DNA of 46,114 nucleotides, from assembly GCA_001430745.1 (NCBI GenBank), contig KQ482066.1:1004429-1050542 (forward strand), given 5' to 3'. The notes under the pieces are model-generated. The model saw nothing but the letters and a program-made list of their open reading frames with translations. It searched no databases and was not told the DNA's origin. This document shows, piece by piece, positions 22,401-31,896 of the stretch; the stretch's first letter is position 1; every line of letters starts with the position of its first letter. The translations under genes were made by a program, and so were the position numbers. This DNA comes from Auxenochlorella pyrenoidosa (Eukaryota > Chlorophyta > Trebouxiophyceae > Chlorellales > Chlorellaceae).

Positions 22401-23132
22401 CTCTCGATCGGGCCATGCAGCGGCAGCTGGTCGACTTCAAGCAGCAGATGCTGCACACACCGGGCAGCTTTGATGGTGAGCAGGGGTGCTGGCTGACCAA
22501 GGCCTGGCCGGCTGTTGGTATGGTGCAGAGGCCCGAGTCAGCTTGAGAAAAGGAAGGGTTTGTGCACGCCTTGCCGCCTGCTGGGAACTGTATCTGCCAG
22601 CTTGAGAAAAGGAAGGGTTTGTGCACGCCTGGCCGCCTGCTGGGAACTGTATCTGCCCAGCTGCATCCCAGCTGCTCCTCTACCCCAATGTCCTGGGGGG
22701 GGGAGGAGCAACTGTTGATCCTGTTTTCCTTTTCCCGCCGCCCTTGGCCCACCCGACCACCCTCCGCCGCACCCCTCCCCCCCCTGGCAGCCCTGGACCT
22801 CACGGCAGCGCCGGACGTTGACGTGCGCAAGTGCTCCTACTGTGGCGTCGCTGCGATGCACCTGCGGGCCTGCTCGTCGTGCCGGGTAGTGAGCTACTGC
22901 AGCCGGTCCTGCCAGGGTAGGGCGGGGGGGCAGCGAAAGCGTGGGCAGACGGAAGGGGGGGCCGCTTGATGTGCGCCTTGGGGTGGCTCATTTTGCGACC
23001 GTCCCCTCCTCTCCGAAATGGCTGCTCCCCTCTGATGCACCCGCTCCTGCAGTGGCGCACTGGAAGGCACCCGGCGGGCACAAGGCAGAGTGCAAGGCGG
23101 TGGCGGCGGCACGGCAGGCCGGCGGCGACTGA
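19436..23132 (+). CDS. MYND zinc-finger protein of unknown function
   Basis: Twelve exons: 19436-19573, 19635-19709, 19864-20010, 20127-20249, 20482-20582, 20831-20882, 20997-21140, 21303-21496, 21720-22153, 22342-22475, 22791-22916 and 23053-23132, about 580 residues. The last two exons form a MYND finger: CSYC, then CSSC, YCSRSCQ and GHKAEC, the C6HC pattern for two zinc ions. MYND fingers bind Pro-rich partner peptides, so a regulatory or scaffold role is likely. The rest is helical with no SET domain; a mid segment PFLFDFKGRLTGGNM looks structured. Introns after 20249 and 22153 use GC donors. The junction 20582/20831 is one base out of phase, so an exon edge is wrong, a micro-exon is missed or the assembly has an indel. 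Exons 1, 2 and 3 share LSS(M/P)E at their edges. Confidence 0.75.
22541..22658. repeat. 59-bp tandem duplication in a MYND-gene intron
   Basis: Two nearly identical copies beginning GCTTGAGAAAAGGAAGGGTT at 22541 and 22600 lie within intron 22476-22790. They do not include an exon edge in the proposed model. Confidence 0.9.
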
Positions 23133-23301
23133 TACTGTTTTCCAGGACGTCTGTCGGTCCTCAAAAGTTGGGTGCGCGACTGTCCGCACCCCCAGCAGTT
23201 GGAAAGCACTCAAGACGCCCTTGCGTTCGCCTCCTGCTTGCTATTAGCCTGCCAGCACTGCCTGTTTGCTTGCGCCCTTCTTTTTGAAATTTGTTGTGCC
23301 C

Positions 23302-23306
23302 TGTAA
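23302..23306 (+). terminator. TGTAA polyadenylation signal of the MYND gene
   Basis: TGTAA is the common polyadenylation element of chlorophyte nuclear genes and is well placed behind the MYND stop codon. Confidence 0.45.
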
Positions 23307-23899
23307 TGCAGACAGCCAAGGGCATCTGTCTGTTCACATGCAGTGGAGAGGCCTAGCAGCGTCACGGGCACGAGATGCGTCGCTGCGGCCTGCCTGGTGC
23401 TGGCCTCAGCGCGCTGCCTTTCAGGGTCCAGGGCTTTGCTTGCACCCTGGACACCCTGGCACAGGTCGATCTGCTCTGTGAAAGCACACACAGCCACAGG
23501 CATTTGTGGCACCAGCGCGACAGCGCGAGACAAGGGCTGCTCAGGCCACGTTTTGGTAGATTCCCTGTTCGTGTTTGGCACCGCGGGCAAGCGCGACACT
23601 AGGCATGCATAATCCTTCAAGCACTGGCAGGTCAGAGAACGTGAACTCAACACTGCCTGGCCTGGTTTAAACCTTCTATGCGTCAGCTCCAGCGGAATGG
23701 GCAGCAGCTGCGCGCACGATGGGGCACGGAACACGCAGTCGGGGGTGCGCCGGGCAGCGCAAGGCGTGGTGAACCATGCAGTACACAGTATACTCGGGAC
23801 ACGTTCTGGTCCGATAGTGTGTGGCAACATCGGAGAGGGGTGCTCAACCAGCCGTCAGCTTTCAGGCGGGAGCCAGCGCCAGCGCAGCAGCGCAGCCGC

Positions 23900-24048
23900 C
23901 AGCAGGCGTTGTGACGCTCGCGATTGGCTCAGTGCTCACTGCAATCGCGATCATTTTTCCCTGCTCTCTGTGCACTTGTGGGCTGCATCCTGGAAACTCT
24001 CCCTCGTTGCACCCGCACTCTCCTTCGCTGACCAGCCAGCGCTCGCAG
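23900..24048 (+). repeat. Shared upstream block, copy B
   Basis: Counterpart of 19161-19314, with ATTGG and GATCATTTTTCCCTGCTCT. It ends 16 bp before the NTF2-like ATG, so it is promoter or leader sequence. Confidence 0.7.
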
Positions 24049-24064
24049 CAGCTTTCTCATTGGA

Positions 24065-27000
24065 ATGTCTGTAATGCAGGCTCGCTGCACGGCCTGCGCC
24101 GCTGCAGAGCCGCTGGCAACCAGGGCGGCACCGGCGCTGCACATGTGGCGGCGGCAGCGGCAGGGGCGTGCTGGCTCCCTAACTACGTACCCTCTCACCA
24201 GCCATCACGCACGGTCGCGGCAGCGCGCTATGATGCCACAGGCAGAGTCAAAGCAGCAGCAGCTCGCCAACACCGCTAGCAGCGGCAGGGGCGGCAGTGG
24301 CGCGCCCATGACGGCCTCTGAAGTCGCCCGGGCTTACTACAGCGGTGCGGGCAGGGGCTGGGCCGATTGGCGTGGGCTTTCCAGCTCGGATGTGCACCAC
24401 AATACTATTATTTGCATGTTATGGGATGTCAGGCTGGCAATGCAGCTCGTGAGGCAGGCTGCAGGCGCAGGGCAGGCCCTCAGAGCATGGCTGGCAACCC
24501 CCACCCCACCACCCCCACCGCCACCCCCCACTGCAGCCTGGAACGACAAGCGCATGGACGACGTGCTGAGCCTGATGGCGCCAGATGTGGTGTACGAGGA
24601 CCTCATCTACGAGGTGCAGTGCTGGGGCCCAGCAGCGCCGCCACAGGGAGGGGCCGCATCCGGCTAGCCGAGCAGCAGCAGCAGCAGCAGCAGCAGTGCC
24701 GCTTGCCCGCTGCCACCCCCGCCTGCACCCACCAGCCGCACTCGCGGCCCCCCGACGGCCTGCAGGACCCGTTTGTGGGGCGGGAGGCGCTGGCGGCATA
24801 CTTCAAGAAGATCGGGCAGCTGGTCCCCCAGGACATCAAGTTTTGTGTGAGCGCCCTGGCCCCTGCCAGGCAGATGCCTGGGCCCGCCTGCTGACAGTGA
24901 CAGGGCTGGTGGGGAGCCCTGTGCGAGCGGCGCCTCTGCCGTGGCCTTCCAGCCAGCGCTGGCAAACAGCTGGGCCTGGCCCGGGTCTTCTCGGGCTGGT
25001 CCTGTTGGCGGCCCGCCCGGGACAGCACGCCGCCCCAGCTCCCCGCGCCACGCTCACCATGCTGTGCAAGCTTCCCTCGTACTGCCTCCCTGGCGCCTGA
25101 CCCGGCAGTTTGCAGCTCATCTGTGCCTGCACGCAGCCGTGGCCGCAGCCTCTGTGCCTGCTCACCTGTGTCTGCCTGCCTGATCACCTGCCTGCCTGCC
25201 TGCCTGCCTGCAGGTGGAGGACATCACTGAAGGCGACTCGCGGCGCTGCGGCGTGCGCTGGTGCGCTGCCGCGCCGCTTGCCCGCGCTGCCCAGGCGCCG
25301 CAAGGCTGCCCACCTGGCTGGGAGCGCTGCCACGCCGTGCCGGCTGTGGCGGCATCGCAGCACCCCTGCACAGGGCATTTACTGGCGGTGCCGGCGCCAG
25401 CTCGTGCACATGCCGACAGGCCGCATGTCAACTCTTCCCCCGAGCAGGCATGTGGAGATTACAGACCAGACGGGCACCCCGGTGCAGTTCCCCTTCTCGC
25501 GCGGCGTCTCCTTTTATGAGGTGGGCGTGCGAGGGGCGGCGCGCCCGACGCTGGCCTGGCCGCCCACAAGGGGCGCTCCCTGTGCCACCCAAGCTGAGGC
25601 CGGGCCCTGCAGGGACCATTTCCCTGACCCGTACGTTCCTGCTGGCTCATAAGCAGCTGCGCCTGCCCTCAGACGCAGGCGAAGCGGACCTAACTAGGAC
25701 AGCTGTAGCTTGCATCTGCGGCAGCTACTGCTCTTCTACCCAGCTGCCCCCCTTCGCGCCTTGCCGCTCTGCAGACCAACGACCAGGGGCAGATCGTGTT
25801 TGCCCGCGACATCGTGGAGCCCGCCATCAAGCCGGGGGCCGCCTCCCTGGGTGGCATCTCAGTCGTGGCGCCGCTGGTGAGGGGAGGCGCACCCAGCTGC
25901 CGCTGCCTGGCGCGCATTTATGCGCCGCTGGCGGCGCCCCCTCGGCCGCGCGCAACCAACACATGATGGGTGGACAGAAGGTGGCAGGCGGCCGGGGCTT
26001 GACAGACAGGCCCATGCCTGCAGCACATGCTGTCCTGGCCCGTGGAGTCCGCCTATGCACGGCTTGCTGCGCGCTCCACTGGAGCAGCCGGCCCGTGCCC
26101 CACCTCACACGGGTGCACCTTGGATGTCGCAGCGCGGCTGGTCAACTGTTTGACCGGCCACACTGGTGCAGGTGCGCAAGCTGGGGCCCAAGGCAGACCC
26201 CGCCATCTTGAAGACCCTGCCGCTGGCCTCGGGCGCCATGTGGCTCTTCTACCTCTCGTGAGCCGCCACCCCAACTGGCTAGGCAGCCGCTGCTAGTGGA
26301 ACGCTGGGAACGCCGCTGCTGTGCGCGCTCTGCGCTGTGCATGCCGCGTATGCCGCTCTACCCTGGGCCTGTGACGTTGGCCCCTCTGCTACCTTGCTGT
26401 CCCTGCACCCCGTGGTGTCGCTGTCTGCTGTTAAATCCTGTCCCGCTTGCGCCCTCGACACATGGTCGGCCCCTGCGCACCTCGCTGGCGCTGAAGCCTC
26501 GCCTTGCCCCCGAGCGCCCCCCGCCTGCCACCCCTGCCATGTGCCGCCACCCCCCGCAGCTACGTGGGCTACGTGATGCTGTCCACCTCGGCCCCTGGCC
26601 TGCCAGTCTGGCAGACGCCGCCGGAGACGTGGCAGGCGGTGCTGAACGAGAGCGCAAACTACTTTTACATCAACATCGGCCTGGCGCAGCTGGGCCTCAA
26701 CCCGGTGCCCTGCGTGGCGGAGCACCCGGTCAGGTGCGGGGGGTGGGGGGGTGAGGTGGGGTGGAGTGGGTGGGGTGGGCGGGGGCTTGGGTTTAGACGG
26801 GGGATGGGGTGGGGGTGTCGGGGGTTGCAGGCATGCAGGCGAGTGCGGGTGCGGCATGCCCGGGGCCTGTCTGCTGAGTGAGGGCCTCTCGGCTGCCCCT
26901 CCGTGCAGCGAGGCGCTGTTCAACTTTGTGAACGCCTGGAGCCTAATGTTCTGGTGAGGGCTGGGCAGCAGGGCTGGTGGCATGGGGCAGGGTCCGAGGA

Positions 27001-27905
27001 GGCTGGGCGCTGCATTGGCGGGACGCCCCGCCCGCTCTACGCTGGCACAGGCACCGCTGGGGCAGCAGCACGCTAATTAACTGGTCGCCTGCTGCTGCTT
27101 CTCACTGGGGGCAATAGCATTCATGTGGCCTCCTTGCTCTCTGCCCGCCTGCAGGCCGGCAATGCTGGCTGACCCTTTGAGCCGGCGCGTGCCCAACAAG
27201 TTTGGGCTGTGGGTGGGCACCCAGGTGCGGGGCCTGGCATGGGATGCAGAAAGCAGGCGGGCAGCATGAGGCCGCGCATGGCAGGTCGCAGCGGTGGTTT
27301 GCGCCGTCCCACCGGCGCGGGGCTGCACCGGTCGAGGGGGATGCGCTGCAGAGGAGCGCCTCGTCAGCACACGTGCTGCTGCATGCTGTCTGCTTGGTGC
27401 AGCCCGAACCACGCACGTGCTGGCCTGCGCCCCTCGCCTCGCCCCCCTGCAGTTCCTCACCAACGTCTTCCTGCCAGTCTACCTGGCCCAGCGGCTGCGC
27501 CCCGACCCCCTCCCAGAGGGAGCGGCGCCCGGCGGCTCGGCAGCAGCTGGCGCAGCAGCAGGGGCGGCTGCACCGCCGGCTGCGCTGCCTGGCTACGCCC
27601 CCGTCTTTGGTGGGGTGGCCATGGCTGTGGGGGCCATCAGCGTGGGCTGGGCGCTGGGGGCGCGGCCAGAGGCGGGAGACCTGGCGGCCCGCTGGGCCTA
27701 CTTTGCCGACCTGCTGGCTACCAGCCGCGTGGACTGGGCATTCGTGGTGGACGCCGGCCTGTACGCTGTCTGGCAGGCCTGGCTGCTGGGCGCAGCCGGC
27801 GCAGCACCCGTGTACCGCTTCGTGCCCTTCTGGGGCATGGCGGCGTGGCTGCTGGCGGGGCCGCGGGGCGGGGATGCAGCAGAGCAGGGCGGCGCAGCTC
27901 GGTGA
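24065..27905 (+). CDS. NTF2-like (SnoaL-like) domain membrane protein, probably plastid
   Basis: Exons 24065-24344, 24537-24613, 24766-24846, 25214-25260, 25448-25520, 25775-25876, 26172-26257, 26560-26733, 26909-26953, 27155-27224 and 27453-27905 join in phase to 495 residues, all GT-AG. About 85 N-terminal residues are rich in Ala, Arg, Ser and Gln with few acids, like a chloroplast transit peptide. Next comes an NTF2-like fold: ARAYYSAWNDKRMDDVLSLM, VVYEDLIYEDPFVGREALAA, ITEGDSRRCGVRW, VEITDQTGTPVQFPFSRG, VSFYETNDQGQIVFARDIVE. NTF2-like folds form a cone-shaped pocket for small molecules or dimer partners. The second half has several hydrophobic stretches (LASGAMWLFYLSYVGYVML, FLTNVFLPVYLAQRL, FVVDAGLYAVWQAWLLG) that look membrane-spanning. 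The combination resembles uncharacterised plant/algal plastid proteins; the ligand is unknown. Confidence 0.8.
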
Positions 27906-28447
27906 TGCCCCCGCTGTGCGTAGGCTGAGAGGATTTCATTTTTCCGAACCCCAATTTCATTTGGCTGTCCCAACTTGTAGTCTTTTGACTTAAGCTGCAC
28001 AAGAGTTTCTGCAACGCTAGGATTACTGCCTTGGTAATATGAAAGCTGCCTCGACAAAATTTGAGACTCACACTCAGCAAGACTTTGGCAGCGATGGGCG
28101 TCACGGGGTTTGCCAGCTGCTCCAGCGAACTCAGAACCTGACGTAGCAGTCGGCCCCCCGTGTCTCCCTTCAGTGCTTCAGCTGCCTGCCAGCCAGCAAA
28201 AGTTGGGATGTAAGGATCTATTTGCACCAACATGGTGACTCTGGACGAACCATGGGCTGTGCACTAGGTGCACATCTAGCTCGGCTGCCCGTGGCCAGCG
28301 GCTGTCGGTGGCGCTGAGCTGGCGGGAGCATTCCCCAGCTGGCGGAACACTCCAGCTGCCAATCGCTGCCTGCGCGGCTGCCCTGTGACACAGTGTCAGT
28401 CGGAGGCTGCAAACATGGATGCTTGAAGGGCCAACGGGCGTCGCACA
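27906..28447. other. Intergenic; TGTAA at 28209, possible minus-strand exons
   Basis: This stretch has lower GC than its neighbours. It should include the 3' UTR of the NTF2-like gene (TGTAA at 28209-28213) and the promoter of the next gene. On the minus strand an ATG at 28233 opens a protein-like reading (PYIPTFAGWQAAEALKGDT...), followed after a possible GTGTGA...GCAG intron by LVQLKSKDYKLGQPNEIG. I do not call it a gene. Confidence 0.35.
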
Positions 28448-29163
28448 ATGCTCCAGGAGCTCGCCAATGGCCAGACGCCGCCCTGCAAGCAGGGCAGCAA
28501 GACCGGCAAGCAGGCGCACAGCCCCTGGAGCGCGCCGAGAGAGCGGAAGCGTCGCAGCAAGGCAGTGCAGCCGGGCGCTGCACCGGTTGAGGCGGTGCTC
28601 TCGAGCATAGAGGAGCTGGAGGCCTACACCTCGCCACCAAAGCGGCATCAAAACGGTTAGGCAGCTGGCCGGCCCAGCTGCCGATTTGGTTTGAACCGCC
28701 GAACTGCTGACCGCCCCGCCTCGGGCACTGCGCCGCCCCTGCCGTCACCCGACCTATCTCGGCATTGCCTGCCTGCTGCAGGCATCTCCAGCCCAACGGC
28801 GCGGGAGCTGGCACTTGCGGCTCGAGATGCTGCACACTTTCGCTTGCAGGATGCGCCCCTGGCAGCAGTGGCACCAGCAGCAGCCACGGCAGGGCCCCTC
28901 GCGCAGGTGGGCTGGATACCTTCCTCTCTCTGAGCGACTAACGATGCTTCACTTGAATACGCGCATTTGCTTTGTTCGATTCCTGCGCACAGACCGCAGT
29001 TGCATACTCTGCATGATGCTACTCTCTCTTCCGCCTAAGCCTCCTGTGCCCCAACTCGCCATCCCCACCTGCAGGGCCTGTTGGCTGGCGACAACGCACA
29101 ATTCAGCCCACTAGCCAGTGGGCTGCGCGCCCCTTCCTTTACCGCTAGCCTGGGGCCGTCCGT

Positions 29164-29196
<33 letters not shown>

Positions 29197-31289
29197 CCAG
29201 ACCTCCTGGCATGTAGGCACGGCCGGCACGGCTCCAGCTGGCACTGAGAAGCAGCGGCGGCACCTGCGGCACGCGGCAGCCTTCCGCCTTGCAGCAGCCA
29301 AGCACCGGGGGGCCGCTGCCAGCGCTGCGCTTGATGCCTGCGCAGCAGCAGAAGAAGCAGCAGCATCGACAGCAACAACAGGTTCAGCTGCAGTTGTGGG
29401 AGCAGCTCCACCCGAGGCACTGCCAGCAGCACAGCCACCCCCAGCAGCTCAGCAGCCACAGTTTGTTTTCTGCTGCCAGGCATGGCAGTCAATCGCTGCG
29501 CCTGCCTCAGCCCAGGCCGCCGGCCTGCAAACGGCCCTGCCAAGCTCTCTAGAACAGCACCAGTCGGCGCCGCTCGCTCTGGTGCCTTACGGGGCAGATG
29601 CAGTGGATGCGCTGGATGCGCCAGCCCACTTGCCACCGCCCCTGCAGCAAGAGCAGCAGCAGGCGCAGCAGGGCCCGGCGGGGCCCAGCGCGGCCCGCTG
29701 CAGCACAGGGCAGGACATGGAGACGGACCTGCGCAGCTCCTGGGGCAGCGAGCGCAGCGCAGATGTGGCCGGTTGGCAGAGCCTCCAGGCACGGCTGCGA
29801 CAGGAGGCAGGTGTTGAGGACGGGGCAGGGACTCCCTACTGTGGCGGCGGCGGCGGCGTGCGCCTCGGCAGCCCGGGAGGCACCGCTGCCTCGCCGCTCC
29901 GCCAGGGCAGCCTTGCGGCAGAGGGCGAGCCCTCCGGCGGCGGGCCCTGCGCCATGGCGGGCAGCACGGTAGACCGCGAGGCTGCCAGCCAGCGGTCGAG
30001 CCTGGACGGCCCGGCCTGCTCCGAGCGGCAGGGCTCGCTGCTGCCGCTGCGCGCCTCGGTGCGGCCGCACCAGTGGGGCTCCCACCTGGCCTCCCCCCCG
30101 GGCTGCGACGGCGCTTCGCCAGACCCCCTGCTGGCCGGCCACCGCGACCCCAGCAGCAGCGGCAACTCGCGGCAGCGGGCAGGGCGCAGCAGCGGCAACT
30201 CGGTGAGCTGCCGCGCTGGGCTGGGCAGGAGGCGGGATGGCATTCCACGCCTGCACCGCACATGCAGCCTGCACAAGCCCGGCCCCGCAGCCTGAATGCC
30301 CCCCTTCCTCACGCCCCGTGCAGAAGTGGGGCTGCTTCTCCTGTGCTAGCCCCTTCTCGTGCAAGCAGCGGCTCGTGGGCAGCGGCGGCGACTCGGACGA
30401 AGAGGTGGTGCGCCGGAACGACTCCACAGACGGCTTTGTCATCCGGCGCAAGCAGAGCTTCCCGCCGCCGTCATCGCCCGCGCGCGACCGCAGCGCCTCT
30501 GGCCGGCTCAAGTGAGCAGCGGGGGGCAAGAGCGCTGGGTCCTGCAGCGCGCAGCCTGCAAGCGCTGGGCTGCCAGTTGCACAACCTTATGTGTTTTCAC
30601 ATCCTCGCGGTCCCGCTCTGCTTGCTCTCCAGGCGCGCCAGCCTCAACCAGCCGCCAGATGGCCCCGCCGAGATGGTCCACCGCCTGGACGGCTTCTCGG
30701 GGCGCTGCGCCGCCACGCCCAGCGGGCACAGCGCGCCGTCCCCCGCCCTGCCCCCCTACTCGCCCGCCTCTGAGGCCGGCAGCGACGACTCCTTCTCGGT
30801 GCCCTCCGGGCCCCCTGGGCTGCGCAGCCGGGGGCTCAGCGTCGGGCTGCGGGATGCCAGCATCGAGGAGTTGGCGGGCGGGCTGGCGCCCAGCGAGGGC
30901 GAGCCCTCGCCCACCGTGGACTTGCTGAACGACATGCTCAAGTGAGAGGGGCTGGCACCTTGTGCAACCCGCGCGTTCAAAAGCCAGTTCACGGACCCTG
31001 CTTCCGGCGTCCTCTGCCTGACAGCCACAGCCTGGTTCAGCTGCGCTGTCTGCCAACAGCGTGTGCCCTGCATCCTGCCCAGCAGCAGCCGCCGAGCGCA
31101 ATCCCCCTTGCCTGCCTGTCAACCCTCTTGTCTGGCCGCAGGGCGCTGTCGCTGTGCCCCACCGCCCACCCCAAGGATGCCGAGCAGCTGGTGGCGCAGG
31201 CCTGCGAGGAGCACGCCATCCAGCCCAACGCCACCACCGCGCGCACCCTGGAAAAGATGTGGGCGGTGCACGAGCAGCTGTACGGCTGA
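28448..31289 (+). CDS. Low-complexity Ala/Ser/Gln/Pro-rich protein, unknown
   Basis: Exons 28448-28655, 28782-28906, 29075-30202, 30324-30511, 30633-30941 and 31142-31289 join in phase to 701 residues. The N-terminus is basic (RERKRRSKAV), followed by a helical segment (ARELALAARDAAHFRLQD), a Gln tract from CAG repeats near 29164-29195, and a long Ala/Ser/Pro-rich disordered middle. Later parts include KWGCFSCASPFSCKQR, acidic SGGDSDEEVVRRND, many SP/SxxS sites suitable for phosphorylation, and a compact helical C-terminus DAEQLVAQACEEHAIQPNA then LEKMWAVHEQLYG, probably the conserved part. The basic N-terminus with large disordered regions suggests a nuclear or regulatory role, but this is inference. 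I recognise no family. TGTAA at 31747 could end the transcript. Confidence 0.7.
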
Positions 31290-31896
31290 TGCGCGGGAGC
31301 GCCGCGTGCCGCGGCCTGTGTGCAGCAGCAGGCAAAGCGCAGCGCCCAGGGCTGAGCTGGCCAGCGGCCTCCCGCAGCGACACTTTGCTCTTGACACTCT
31401 CTCTCGACTCCTTCATCCAGACTGGCAGGCAGGCATCAGGCAGGCAGGCAGGCAGGTCTCGGCCAGCAACCATCCAGCGGCCAAACACGCCGCTGGCTGG
31501 GGGTACCGCACTCTGCAGAACCCCTCCTTCCCTAGGCTCTAAAAACAGAGCGCCTTTGACACTCCATATTCTTTAGGCAGCCAGTTCTCCCCACCAATAT
31601 CATCAGGAGTGCACGAGCGTCTCCTCAACTTGACCATTGTGTTGCCTTGAATGAAAAGTTACGAGCTTGCCCCAGGCTTGCAACGTTTTGGCACACCCCT
31701 ATCCTCTTCACTCTAACTTGCTACCAATTCATCAGGCTGCCTGACATGTAACAGCCCCGAAAAGATGGGCAGCGGGAGCGTGGCCAGCCTGTGCCGCTCC
31801 GCTGGCAGCAGGCAGCAACACTTGCTCCATGCGCCAGAACCTGTGTCCCCAACGTCCACTCTCTACCTGTGCTTCATTCGACGAACACTGCACGCG
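31290..31896. other. Intergenic; GGCA repeat and TGTAA
   Basis: Contains a short GGCA/TGCC tetranucleotide repeat near 31421-31456 and TGTAA at 31747-31751. The right end is the leader of the EYA gene. No further gene was seen. Confidence 0.45.

Larger units (their letters stand above)
23133..24064. other. Intergenic: MYND 3' UTR and NTF2-gene promoter
   Basis: The left part is 3' UTR with TGTAA at 23302-23306, 170 bp after the stop, a likely chlorophyte polyadenylation signal. The middle (about 23330-23890) has open frames without motifs. The right end holds copy B of the shared upstream block. Confidence 0.5.

Noticed and set aside
20774..22456. 560-residue minus-strand open frame opposite the MYND gene
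   Set aside because: Runs across introns and exons alike, Ser/Arg/Cys/Ala-rich, no domain; the plus-strand exons splice in phase and end in a MYND finger.
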